DNA from: Cohnella kolymensis
GTDB lineage: Bacteria > Bacillota > Bacilli > Paenibacillales > Paenibacillaceae
Length of the DNA stretch: 64,000 bases
Direction: 5' to 3'
Assembly: GCF_000829465.1 (NCBI RefSeq)
Contig: NZ_JXAL01000024.1
Location: forward strand, 62,001-126,000
A program made the translations under genes and the position numbers. Within the stretch, counting starts at the first letter, position 1, and each line of letters starts with the position of its first letter. The notes under the pieces are model-generated. The model was not told the DNA's origin, did not search any database, and worked only from the letters and a program-made list of their open reading frames with translations. Below, piece after piece: positions 24,374-31,996 of the stretch.

Positions 24374-25208
24374 TTAAAAATTAAAATTGTCCGGATCCGG
24401 GCCGAAGCGCTTGTTTTGATTCAGGGAATCTATGCGATTCATATCCTCTTGCGACAGCTCGAAATCAAAAATATTGGCGTTTTCCTCGATCCGATGTTTG
24501 GTCACTGACTTCGGAATGGTGACGACTTGATGCTGCAGGTCCCAACGAAGCACGATTTGTGCGGGTGACTTGCCGTATTTGCTGCTCAGATCGTGTAACA
24601 GCGGCACATCCAGATTGCCCTGCATCAGCGGACTCCAGGCCTCAAGCTGAATCTGGTTCTTCCGACAGAAGGCGAGTAAATCTTTCTGCGTAAGCAGCGG
24701 GTGGAATTCCACCTGATTGACCATAGGCTTGACGCTGCTGTTCTCCATCACTTTTTGAAGATGATGAATTTGGAAATTGCTGACGCCGATTGCCCGAACC
24801 CGGCCGTCCTGATAAAGCTTCTCCATCGCTCTCCATGTCTCGGTGAACTTTCCCGCTACCGGCCAATGAATTAAGTACAGGTCCAAATATTCCAGACCCA
24901 GCTTCTGAATGCTTTGTTCAAACGCAGCTAATGTAGATTCATAACCTTGATCCGCATTCCATACCTTTGTCGTAATGAACAATTCATTGCGCGGTATGCG
25001 GATTCCTTGATCGCTTTTCCTACACCTTCTTCATTCTTGTAGGCCGCAGCGGTATCGATATTACATAGCCTGTCTGGAGAGCATGCTTGACCGATAAAAA
25101 GACTTCATCACCTTCACTCACCCGCCATACACCCAACCCGAACCTGGGCATTTTTACGCCATTGTGAAGCGTGGTGCTGTCTTTCAGCCGATTTACTGAA
25201 TCTGTCAT
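24374..25208 (-). pseudogene. Second aldo/keto reductase, two single-base frameshifts
   Basis: From ATG at 25208 the N-terminus (TLHNGVKMPRFGLGVWRVSE, GDEVFLSVKHALQTGY) is an AKR. Right after GY one base is missing, so the frame containing [20 protein letters not shown] (with the catalytic Asp and Tyr) is shifted. After KES a second single base is missing and the original family sequence resumes as [20 protein letters not shown] and continues to 24374 with [10 protein letters not shown] and [20 protein letters not shown]. Restoring one C near 25057 and one G near 25002 gives a complete enzyme. It is closely related to the intact AKR at 21.9 kb. It is either a double lesion or two read errors. 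Confidence 0.8.
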
Positions 25209-25290
25209 TCTGTGACCTCCTCAAGTAGATTTACAGTACAATTCAAGCATAGATGCACCTAGTTATCAAATTTTCAGAGACGTACAAAAA

Positions 25291-25326
25291 AAGCACCTTG
25301 AAATCATTACAGATTCCAAGGTGCTT
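25291..25326 (-). terminator. Terminator after the 51-aa gene
   Basis: AAGCACCTTG (25291-25300) pairs perfectly with CAAGGTGCTT (25317-25326). The minus strand then reads TTTTTTTGT. Confidence 0.9.
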
Positions 25327-25333
25327 CGAATCG

Positions 25334-25489
25334 TTATTCGTCTTGTTTAGACTCCGGATCGCCGGAAGTCTTGACTACATTTTCTATCTCAACGTCGCGC
25401 GCAAGATGTCCTTCCGCCTCCGCTCCCGTTTTACCTTTTATCCCTTTATCCGGCACCGGCTTCAATTTCTTTGCATTTTCAGCTGACAT
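25334..25489 (-). CDS. 51-aa charged protein of unknown function
   Basis: ATG at 25489 follows GGGGGAAATG at about 11 bases. The product, MSAENAKKLKPVPDKGIKGK then TGAEAEGHLARDVEIENVVK, is hydrophilic, rich in K, E, D and G, and probably disordered. A perfect terminator directly after the TAA supports it as a real gene. No family is recognised; small polar stress proteins of this type are frequent in Bacillales. Confidence 0.6.
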   Translation of the reverse strand: MSAENAKKLKPVPDKGIKGKTGAEAEGHLARDVEIENVVKTSGDPESKQDE

Positions 25490-25633
25490 ATCTATCATTT
25501 CCCCCTTGAGTTCATAAGATTTGTGGCTTAGCTCTTTTATTAACCCAAAAACAGGCTCCGCAAGCCGAAATAAACGTAGTAAATTAAGCCAGTAAGAGAT
25601 TCTAATCTATCGGAAGAGGGTATAGTATAACTA

Positions 25634-25865
25634 AGTGGGAAGCATCAAACAGCGGAAGAACATGATCCATGTAATTGGGATTAAGGGATCCGAAAGGTTG
25701 GTCTACCATGTTAGTTCTAAAACGCAATAGAAGATTGAAATTTTTAAGGCAATTGTTACCCCAGAAACGGTTAGCGGCATAAGAAATATGTGTTGGAAGT
25801 GTATTGCTGATTGATGCTTCCCACTGTAAGAGGACCTCGCGGCTCAGCCCGCGGGGTCTTTATCT
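25634..25865 (+). ncRNA. Candidate structured RNA with 15-bp closing stem and own terminator
   Basis: AGTGGGAAGCATCAA (25634-25648) is perfectly complementary to TTGATGCTTCCCACT (25811-25825). After one A-A mismatch, CAGC pairs with GCTG, making a 20-position closing helix around about 150 bases. Inside are small hairpins such as ACATG-ATC-CATGT and GGT-TGGTCT-ACC. A strong Rho-independent terminator follows at 25834-25859 (10-bp stem, six-base loop) with TTTATCTGTTT. A TATAGT lies at 25621-25626, seven bases before the stem. A 24-codon basic frame (25708-25782) lies inside. Together this fits a ~230-nt stable RNA on the plus strand. A repeat-bounded mini-element is the alternative. Confidence 0.5.
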
Positions 25866-25935
25866 GTTTAATAGAAAGAGAGATTTTTGTGGTATAGTAA
25901 AAATTATGTAAATTTTACCAAAAAGAGGTGAACAC

Positions 25936-26964
25936 ATGAGGGTCGTTTATGTAATGTTCATAGCTCTGCTTGTCGCTTTCCCGACAGTCATCGCCGCCGA
26001 AAGCCCCACTACAGAACCGAAACAACAACCGGTAACGATCAATTTTGTCGGGGATATACTGCTGGATAACGAAGTAGATTCATACATCAGGAAAAATGGC
26101 GTCGACTACCCCTTCAAAGGAACATCAAGCGTGCTTCAGAATGCGGATATTACTTTCGGCAATTTGGAAACCTCAGTTTCCACCCGGGGCAAGCCGGCGG
26201 TGAAGCAATATACGTTCCGTTCCCGCCCTGAAACTCTTCAGAGCCTGGTGAATGCTGGCTTTGATGGCGTGAGCCTCGCTAACAATCATACTTTGGATTA
26301 TGGAATCACCGCTCTGGAGGATACGATGAGCCACCTCCGCAAATACGAGCTCGGGTTTACAGGCGCCGGAAGCAAACAGGATGAGGCTTTCCAGCCTTTT
26401 GTTAAAGAGGTCCGCGGCAATAAGGTTGCCATTCTCGGAATCAGCAGGGTGCTGCCGGATGCAAACTGGTATGCAGGAAAGAATAAGCCGGGCATCGCCC
26501 AAGGTTATTCGATGGAACCCATGATGACTTACATCAAGAAAGCAGTGAAACAATCGGATTACACGATCATTTACATTCACTGGAGTAAAGAGAGAACCGA
26601 TTATCCCGAAGCTTACGCCAGGAAATATGCAAGAGCGTTTATCGACGCCGGGGTTGATGCGGTGATCGGGGCGCACAGCCACTCTTTGCACGGCATCGAA
26701 TGGTACAAAAACAAGCCCATCTTCTATTCGCTTGGCAATTTCGTGTTTACGTCGAAGGCGGAGATGAGCAAGTCCTCTATGATCGTGCAGCTTACTTTGT
26801 CCGGGAATACCGCGGCCGCTAAAGTTGTGCCGGCTCGAATCGTGAACACTCAGCCGCGGCTCATGGACAACAATTACAACAAACAAACATATGCGAAATT
26901 AAATCGAATATCGTTTAATGCAGCGGTAGAACCAGATGGGACAGTTATTCAGAAGTTACGTTGA
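25936..26964 (+). CDS. capA: CapA-family protein (poly-gamma-glutamate type)
   Basis: The 342-aa protein starts with a signal peptide (MRVVYVMFIALLVAFPTVIA). The calcineurin-like CapA fold follows: NFVGDILLDNEVD, FGNLETSVS, SLANNHTLDYG, the IYIHWSKERT strand, DAVIGAHSHSLHG and FYSLGNFVF. These histidine and asparagine motifs are the presumed metal-binding set of the PGA_cap domain. The protein would act outside the membrane, in polymer transport, anchoring or hydrolysis. No capB/capC genes are nearby, so a poly-gamma-glutamate role is not proven. AGAGGTG precedes the ATG. Confidence 0.85.
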   Translation: MRVVYVMFIALLVAFPTVIAAESPTTEPKQQPVTINFVGDILLDNEVDSYIRKNGVDYPFKGTSSVLQNADITFGNLETSVSTRGKPAVKQYTFRSRPETLQSLVNAGFDGVSLANNHTLDYGITALEDTMSHLRKYELGFTGAGSKQDEAFQPFVKEVRGNKVAILGISRVLPDANWYAGKNKPGIAQGYSMEPMMTYIKKAVKQSDYTIIYIHWSKERTDYPEAYARKYARAFIDAGVDAVIGAHSHSLHGIEWYKNKPIFYSLGNFVFTSKAEMSKSSMIVQLTLSGNTAAAKVVPARIVNTQPRLMDNNYNKQTYAKLNRISFNAAVEPDGTVIQKLR

Positions 26965-26973
26965 GACGCGCAG

Positions 26974-27537
26974 TTATTTGACGGCTTCATAAATACGCAT
27001 AGGCGGTACGTTCCACAGGAAATATTCATCGTTAACCGTATCGAATATGTTCCTTATATGATTATAGAGGTGGCGGTCTTTCTGGTAGAAGGTCTGGTAG
27101 GGCAGGAACTTGCCTCCTTCTCGCAGGATGCCGTATGTTTGGCGCACGATTTCGTTTCGCATTTGGTCGTTGAAAAAGGAAAACGGGATTCCCGACAACA
27201 CGTAATCGGCGCCGTCTGCGGATACACGGAGAACGATATCCGCGACTTTCTCGGCGCTGTCGTGGTAAATATGTACGCGGTCGTCGCTGAATGTCTGACG
27301 TAACACATCGACGAAATTAGGGTTCCTCTCGATCAGTATCACATTGGAGCCCGGCGTCATATTTTGCAGAATATAGTTGGTAAAAATACCTGTAGCCGGA
27401 CCATATTCGACGTACACATTGTCTTTGGAAAAATCGATTTTGCTGCATACTTTTCTTACGCCGGATGCGGATGTCGGCATGATCGACGCAATATGCTTAT
27501 CTTTGATCACATTCCGTAAATACACAAAATGAGCCAC
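26974..27537 (-). CDS. SAM-dependent methyltransferase (phospholipid/rRNA-methylase-like)
   Basis: The 187-aa protein begins at GTG 27537 with GGGAAG upstream. It has the SAM-binding motif VYVEYGPATGIFTNYIL, then VILIERNPNFVDVLR and a motif IV-like DYVLSGIPFSFF. This resembles the KsgA-like group that includes bacterial phosphatidylethanolamine N-methyltransferases (PmtA). The initial stretch VIKDKHIASIMPTSASGVRK is typical of that group. The substrate is uncertain: phospholipid or other lipid head group, or rRNA. It converges on capA with nine bases between the stops. Confidence 0.75.
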   Translation of the reverse strand: MAHFVYLRNVIKDKHIASIMPTSASGVRKVCSKIDFSKDNVYVEYGPATGIFTNYILQNMTPGSNVILIERNPNFVDVLRQTFSDDRVHIYHDSAEKVADIVLRVSADGADYVLSGIPFSFFNDQMRNEIVRQTYGILREGGKFLPYQTFYQKDRHLYNHIRNIFDTVNDEYFLWNVPPMRIYEAVK

Positions 27538-27599
27538 CGGATTCTTCCCTTCTTTTCCTGTTCAAGTTTCCCATTTATTGTTAACCGGAAGCGCCGGTG

Positions 27600-27980
27600 T
27601 TATTCCGGTTTGTGAGAGCCCCGCCAAGCCTGGGGGTTACGGTAAAACTCGATCATATCCACAAAAGTAACCCGAAATTGCTGCATCACGGCGTCAAGCG
27701 GATGGATTCGGCCATGCCCGTCCTCTTTTAATGCAAATACAATGTCGTGCCGCAGAACATCCATTGCGATTTTGCCGATGAACTGGTGCTCGTACTCCGC
27801 GTATTTCTTCTTGAACTCGTCAGTAAACTCCAACAATTCAGCATAAGAACGCTCCGCCAAAGCGTTTACCAGCGTGATCTCTGTGCCGTCTCTGTGAACC
27901 ACCGTATAATAATTGCCGCGCTCATCCTTGATCAGGTCCTTCAACAATTCAATTTCCAACGTCAGCTTCTCCTTTCGCAA
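27600..27980 (-). CDS. Hypothetical protein, 126 aa
   Basis: A soluble charged protein starts MRKEKLTLEIELLKDLIKDE with AAAGGAG upstream. It has a short beta hairpin (GNYYTVVHRDGTEITLVNAL) and helices through LLEFTDEFKKKYAEYEHQFI and VTFVDMIEFYRNP. No family is recognised. It may be co-transcribed with the downstream methyltransferase (63 bases apart), which would be its only functional hint. Confidence 0.55.
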   Translation of the reverse strand: MRKEKLTLEIELLKDLIKDERGNYYTVVHRDGTEITLVNALAERSYAELLEFTDEFKKKYAEYEHQFIGKIAMDVLRHDIVFALKEDGHGRIHPLDAVMQQFRVTFVDMIEFYRNPQAWRGSHKPE

Positions 27981-28080
27981 CCCATGTTTTGGGACATCTT
28001 ATCTTGTGTATTTTACAAATAGCCTTATTCAGACGCTTGGCTGCAATACAGCCATTATTAACCGGAGGTGCGTGAGCAGA

Positions 28081-28387
28081 TGAATAAATTGTTGAAATGG
28101 GTGTCTTTTGGCGTTGAAGCTTCTTGGCCATTCCTCTTCTCGGGGGAGCAATTATCCTTGCGAATGGCTGGACACCGCTGCTTATTACGGGTATATTGCA
28201 TGCGGCAGCTATTGTTTTCCTGCTGATGAGCAAACGGATGGTCATCACGGGCAACCTTGTCGGGCTCGCCAGTGCGCTGCTTGGAGTGATTCCTTTTGTG
28301 GGCTGGCTTCTGCATTTGGTGGCCGCCATCATATTGTTTATTGAAGCCATCTACATGCTTGTTAACAGACCTGTGCGTTCGCGGTAA
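28081..28387 (+). pseudogene. Small hydrophobic membrane protein gene with frameshift
   Basis: ATG at 28081 with GGAGGTG upstream encodes MNKLLKWVSFGVEA. Near 28117 one base is missing; the next frame continues LAIPLLGGAIILANGWTPLL and runs to TAA at 28385-28387 with three more hydrophobic segments (ITGILHAAAIVFLLM, GNLVGLASALLGVIPFVGWL, HLVAAIILFIEAIYMLV). A TTG at 28124 could start the second part alone but has no ribosome site. Restoring one T in the sequence GAAGCTTCTTGG gives a continuous protein of about 102 residues. A strong terminator follows. Family unknown. Confidence 0.6.
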
Positions 28388-28431
28388 TTTTTTTTCTGTA
28401 AAGCAATTTGGGGTCGTGATCACTGGACCTT

Positions 28432-28453
28432 AGCGGGCCTTAGGCCCGCTTTT
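28432..28453 (+). terminator. Rho-independent terminator
   Basis: AGCGGGCCT (28432-28440) pairs with AGGCCCGCT (28442-28450), followed by TTTTTT. It serves the small membrane protein gene ending at 28387. Confidence 0.9.
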
Positions 28454-28503
28454 TTACCCTTGCTTGGCCAACGGGAGCCACTCAAGGATTACGTTAGTTG
28501 TCG

Positions 28504-28597
28504 CCTTTTCACGATATCCCCTCCATTCAGGAGCCTATCTCCCACCACACCTTTTGACGATATCCCCTCCATTCAGGACCTTCCGCTGTCTGCCACC
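28504..28597 (+). repeat. Left repeat array, two 46-bp units, beside IS1595-type gene
   Basis: Two tandem copies begin CCTTTTCACGATATCCCC and CCTTTTGACGATATCCCC (at 28504 and 28550) and share ACGATATCCCCTCCATTCAG and the two following bases exactly. The core CTTTTGACGATATCCC recurs on the other strand to the right of the transposase gene (29695-29824). Confidence 0.8.
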
Positions 28598-28689
28598 AAT
28601 CAAGACATTTTTAACAAATTTAGATTGAAATAGGAACATACGTTTGGTAAAATAAGGAGAACATACATTCGGGTGTGAGGTACGTTAAC

Positions 28690-29610
28690 ATGTCGGTGGA
28701 TGCGGTAAGTTTTGAGTCGTTTTGCAGCAGGTTTGCAACGGAAAAAGATTGTGTTCTAGCGTTGTATCAGGCTAAATGGCCAAACGGTTTTTGCTGTCCG
28801 CGCTGCCGGCACCCATACGCATATGTCATCTCCACTCGCAGACTGCCGCTCTATGAGTGTCAAGCTTGCAAGTCGCAAACCTCACTCATCTCGGGCACTC
28901 TGATGGAGGGCAGCCGCACGCAGTTGCGGCTTTGGTTTCAAGCGATCTACCTTCATACGCGGCCGGCTGGCATCAATGCACTGCAGCTATCACGAATTAT
29001 CGGTGTTACATACAAGACAGCATGGTTGATCTGTCATAAAATTCGCCATGCTATGAGCTTGACAGAACGTGACCAGCTGTTGAGTGGTATCGTTTCTCTC
29101 TCTGACGCTGTGTATTGCGACCGTCCTGTACCTTCCTTGGAATGGCATAAACAGGAACAACCTTTGATCATCGGAGCTTCGGGCGAACCAACAGGGAAGG
29201 TCGTCCGCATTAAAATAAAGAAACAAAACAAAGTCCCATTAAAAAACCGATATGATTGCCCAGATCAAGAAATCTTTATCCGTGAAAATATTGACCCGAC
29301 CGCGCAAGTGCGGAGAATAGTGAAGCGAAGAATCGGCCGGCAGCGTAACCTTGCGTTAGTCCGACTTTGCCTTGACGCTGAGAGTTTTCTTGGACACACT
29401 TTTCGGGGTATTGGACCAAAACACTTACAGGTATACCTTGACCAATATTGCTATATCTGGAACCGTCACAAACAAGCTGTATTTTCGGAATTATTACAGG
29501 CTTGCGCCACTACCCGAACGATCACATACCCCCAGTTAACAGGCTCTACCCTCATACGTTCCTCCCGGCCTAAACGACAATATAAAGTGGGCTCAAGCCT
29601 GGCTGGATAG
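28690..29610 (+). CDS. IS1595-type transposase
   Basis: I chose ATG at 28690 with GAGG nine bases upstream; a GTG at 28675 is possible. The N-terminus SFESFCSRFATEKDCVLALY is followed by a zinc ribbon (CPRC ... CQAC) and SLISGTLMEGSRTQLRLWFQ, all typical of IS1595 (ISXO2-like) transposases. A helix-turn-helix-like LQLSRIIGVTYKTAWLICHK follows. The catalytic part is less standard: SLSDAVYCDRP, then LVRLCLDAESFLGHTFRGIG, PKHLQVYLDQYCYIWNRHKQ, keeping the final Y-x-W-N-R. The 306-aa frame is intact. It is flanked by oppositely oriented repeat arrays rather than by an obvious simple terminal repeat. Confidence 0.8.
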   Translation: MSVDAVSFESFCSRFATEKDCVLALYQAKWPNGFCCPRCRHPYAYVISTRRLPLYECQACKSQTSLISGTLMEGSRTQLRLWFQAIYLHTRPAGINALQLSRIIGVTYKTAWLICHKIRHAMSLTERDQLLSGIVSLSDAVYCDRPVPSLEWHKQEQPLIIGASGEPTGKVVRIKIKKQNKVPLKNRYDCPDQEIFIRENIDPTAQVRRIVKRRIGRQRNLALVRLCLDAESFLGHTFRGIGPKHLQVYLDQYCYIWNRHKQAVFSELLQACATTRTITYPQLTGSTLIRSSRPKRQYKVGSSLAG

Positions 29611-29694
29611 ATTTTATACCCTGAAACCTCGTCCGTTAGGATAATTGAGGTCTGTCCTTACCTGCCTAGCTGGCCTGTATGCTCCAGCTCCGCG

Positions 29695-29824
29695 TCCCCT
29701 TAGCGAATCGGATATCGACAAAAGAGTGTGAACTGCCTGCTTTGTCCCCTGAGTAGACGGGATATCGACAAAAGAGTATAAACTGCATACCTTGTCCCCC
29801 GAGCCGACGGGATCATCGTGAAAG
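29695..29824 (-). repeat. Right repeat array, about 2.6 units of 50 bp, inverted
   Basis: Units at 29725-29774 and 29775-29824 begin AGTGTGAACTGC and AGTATAAACTGC, and share TTGTCCCC(T/C)GAG and GATATCGACAAAAG-type sequence; a partial unit precedes them. On the minus strand the core reads CTTTTGTCGATATCCC, 15 of 16 bases identical to the left array's core at 28551-28566. The arrays therefore point toward each other around the transposase gene. Confidence 0.75.
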
Positions 29825-29918
29825 GGGAGCACATACACAATATGAAAAACCTCCAGCTCCTCTGCTAGAGTGAACTGGAGGCGGTAGACTTTCTCGTTAT
29901 TTCCAGGCCATGCCAGAG

Positions 29919-30266
29919 TCAACCTAACTTCTCTATTCTGCCGTAGTGTTTGTGGAGGCGTTCCTTACTTTCGCTCCAGCTGGGGATACGGTCAGACTCC
30001 CAGTTAATCTTCTCCAAATCATCGGCAATCTTCCGCGATATTCGCATAGCTTCAAGGTGGTTGCCTCTGTTTCTAAATTCGGTCATACACTCTTTGTTCT
30101 CCCATACGGTGAGTGTCCAGAATGTCGTCCAGTCTTCTTTATAGAAGGATGAATGGATCAAGCCGTTTGCATTTTTCGCTTGGCGTATGGACTTCATTGT
30201 GTGCAAGAAAAACTTAGGAAGCATGCGTTTGCCTTTTAACCGCAGTCTTGTAACGGAAATGAACAT
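29919..30266 (-). CDS. DUF3291-like dimeric alpha/beta-barrel protein
   Basis: I chose ATG at 30266, eight bases after GGAGG. The 115-residue product starts FISVTRLRLKGKRMLPKFFL and contains GLIHSSFYKEDWTTFWTLTV, WENKECMTEFRNRGNHLEAM, the pattern of the ABM/DUF3291 ferredoxin-like barrel (monooxygenase-like, with no certain activity). Relatives are often cofactor-free or heme-associated oxygenases or structural homologues. The gene lies 24 bases downstream of the nitroreductase gene in the same direction, so a redox or quinone-related role is possible. Confidence 0.65.
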   Translation of the reverse strand: MFISVTRLRLKGKRMLPKFFLHTMKSIRQAKNANGLIHSSFYKEDWTTFWTLTVWENKECMTEFRNRGNHLEAMRISRKIADDLEKINWESDRIPSWSESKERLHKHYGRIEKLG

Positions 30267-30290
30267 ACACAAAACCTCCGCGAACTGGTT

Positions 30291-30866
30291 TTATTGTTCG
30301 ATCCACACCGTCTTTGCGGACGCCGGGGTACGCTTGGCAGTTGGAGCTTGCATGTCGGGATAACCGATAAAAATCAGGCCGACGACCTGCGCGTGATCTT
30401 CCAACTGTAACGCCTTCTTCATCGCGGGATCGTACGCAGGGACACCCGTGCGCCATACGCCTCCGAGCCCTTCTGCGTGTGCGGTAAGCAGCAAATTCTG
30501 CACGGCGGCGTGCACAGCGGCCAATTCCTCAGCCAAGACGGCCTTCGGCGAATCCGACGGCACGCAGGCCGCCGCAATGACCACCGGCGAGCGGAACGCT
30601 TTGGCCATTTCTTTGCGCCGGCGTTCCTCCTGCTCCGATTCCGGCAATGCCGCGATCGCATCCGCCGCACATTCCACATAAACTTGCCCTAATGTTCGTC
30701 TGCCTTCCCCAGTCATCACAATAAATTTCCATGGCTCCGTATGATGATGGTTAGGCGCCCATATTGCAGCGTCAAGCAGCTTTTCCACCAGCTCTTTCGG
30801 TACCGGGTCGTCCTTCACTTTCCCAATGCTCCGACGACCGCGTATTACTTCCTCAATTCCAGTCAC
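30291..30866 (-). CDS. Nitroreductase family protein
   Basis: The 191-aa FMN-dependent nitroreductase has the N-terminal FMN-phosphate contact EEVIRGRRSIGKVKDDPVPK, the AAIWAPNHHHTEPWKFIVMT motif and GLGGVWRTGVPAYDPAMKKA followed by VGLIFIGYPD. It resembles the small single-domain group (YdjA-type). The reaction would be NAD(P)H-dependent reduction of nitro compounds, quinones or similar; the natural substrate is unknown. It probably forms an operon with the following DUF3291-like gene. Confidence 0.9.
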   Translation of the reverse strand: MTGIEEVIRGRRSIGKVKDDPVPKELVEKLLDAAIWAPNHHHTEPWKFIVMTGEGRRTLGQVYVECAADAIAALPESEQEERRRKEMAKAFRSPVVIAAACVPSDSPKAVLAEELAAVHAAVQNLLLTAHAEGLGGVWRTGVPAYDPAMKKALQLEDHAQVVGLIFIGYPDMQAPTAKRTPASAKTVWIEQ

Positions 30867-30903
30867 GCTTAATTTCCCCTCTCTTTTTTACAGGTGATTA
30901 TGA

Positions 30904-31857
30904 TTATGGCAAAGACAAGCCGATGCGTTCCAATGTGGACTGCATTAATGACGGCAGCGGCGCACGGAATTCGCGGTCGTCCGGCATGACGATCCGCCAG
31001 GCGTGAAGGAGCTGATGGTTCAGTTCACCCAATCTGTGCCCGCCGTATTTGATATCCCCGAGCAGCGGATGTCCGATGCTTTGAAAATGGGTGCGAATCT
31101 GATGCGTGCGGCCGCTGACGAGCTCGACTTCCACCAATGAGTATGAGCTGCCGGTTTGCAGCACCCGGTATTTCGTTACAGCGGACTTCGCTTGCTCCAC
31201 TCCGCCGTGACGCTCGGCATCCCCCGCATTTTTCACAACGTGCGTGCGGTTTTTCTTTTCGTCCCGGATGAGATCGGCGGACAAAGTCCCATCTCCCGCC
31301 AGTTGTCCTTCCACTATCGTCACATAATATTTTTCCATCTCATGCTTCTGAATCCATTGATTGAGTTGATGCAGCATGCCTGCCGTTTTCCCCACCAGCA
31401 CAAGACCGCTTGTGTTGCGATCCAGCCGGTTGGCGGTAGCCGGCATGAACATCGGACTGTCAAGTTCACCATTGCGGTACAGATAGGCGTGAACCCGGTT
31501 GACGAGCGTGTCTTTTTGATCCGGTTGATCCGGGTGAGTAAGCATTCCGACGGGCTTATGTACGACGAGCAGTTCGTTATCTTCGAAGACGACGTCAATG
31601 TTCGCATTGACCCCGACATACTTGACCTTTTTCTGGCCGATGCTTGCTTCTTTATATGCTTCCTCTTCCACATAGAGAATCAGTTCGTCACCGGCAGCCA
31701 GTTCATAATTTTGATTTTTGCGTTTGCCATTGACCTTTACTTTGCCTTGGTCGATCATTTTATAAATTTGTCCCAGAGGGATGTTAGGCATCAAGTTGCG
31801 CAGGAACCGGTGCAGCCTTTTGCCGCTCTCCGACGGAGTGACTTTGCGAGTAATCAT
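30904..31857 (-). CDS. RluA-family pseudouridine synthase
   Basis: The 317-aa protein has an N-terminal S4-like RNA-binding domain (RLHRFLRNLMPNIPLGQIYK, KVKVNGKRKNQNYELAAGDE) and the RluA catalytic domain with HKPVGMLTHPD and NRLDRNTSGLVLVGK; D146 in R-L-D-x-x-T-S-G is the nucleophile. GRTHQIRTHFQSIGHPLLGD is the conserved C-terminal motif. It isomerises uridine in rRNA or tRNA; whether it is RluC-, RluD- or YhcT-like cannot be decided. GGAG lies upstream of the ATG. Confidence 0.92.
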   Translation of the reverse strand: MITRKVTPSESGKRLHRFLRNLMPNIPLGQIYKMIDQGKVKVNGKRKNQNYELAAGDELILYVEEEAYKEASIGQKKVKYVGVNANIDVVFEDNELLVVHKPVGMLTHPDQPDQKDTLVNRVHAYLYRNGELDSPMFMPATANRLDRNTSGLVLVGKTAGMLHQLNQWIQKHEMEKYYVTIVEGQLAGDGTLSADLIRDEKKNRTHVVKNAGDAERHGGVEQAKSAVTKYRVLQTGSSYSLVEVELVSGRTHQIRTHFQSIGHPLLGDIKYGGHRLGELNHQLLHAWRIVMPDDREFRAPLPSLMQSTLERIGLSLP

Positions 31858-31935
31858 GGTTTAAGCTCCTCTGGCTCATTCTCTGGCGAAATAGGATATC
31901 TTGATTATAGTTCCCGGAACAACAATTGTAAAAAT

Positions 31936-31984
31936 AGCCCGAGCCGGCCGCGGGGTCTCATGAACCCCCTGGTCGACACGGGCT
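31936..31984 (-). terminator. Terminator of the alpha-glucoside operon
   Basis: A long imperfect stem joins AGCCCGAGCCGGCCGCGGGGT (31936-31956, in part) with ACCCC...CGGGCT (31964-31984). The minus strand continues TATTTTTAC. It lies 13 bases beyond the GH65 fusion gene. Confidence 0.75.
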
Positions 31985-31996
31985 TTTTGGCGGGTG

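Noticed and set aside
25621-25865. Identification of the structured RNA as 6S, SRP RNA or tmRNA
   Set aside because: The overall shape is compatible with 6S, but no conserved core of any of these families could be recognised by eye.
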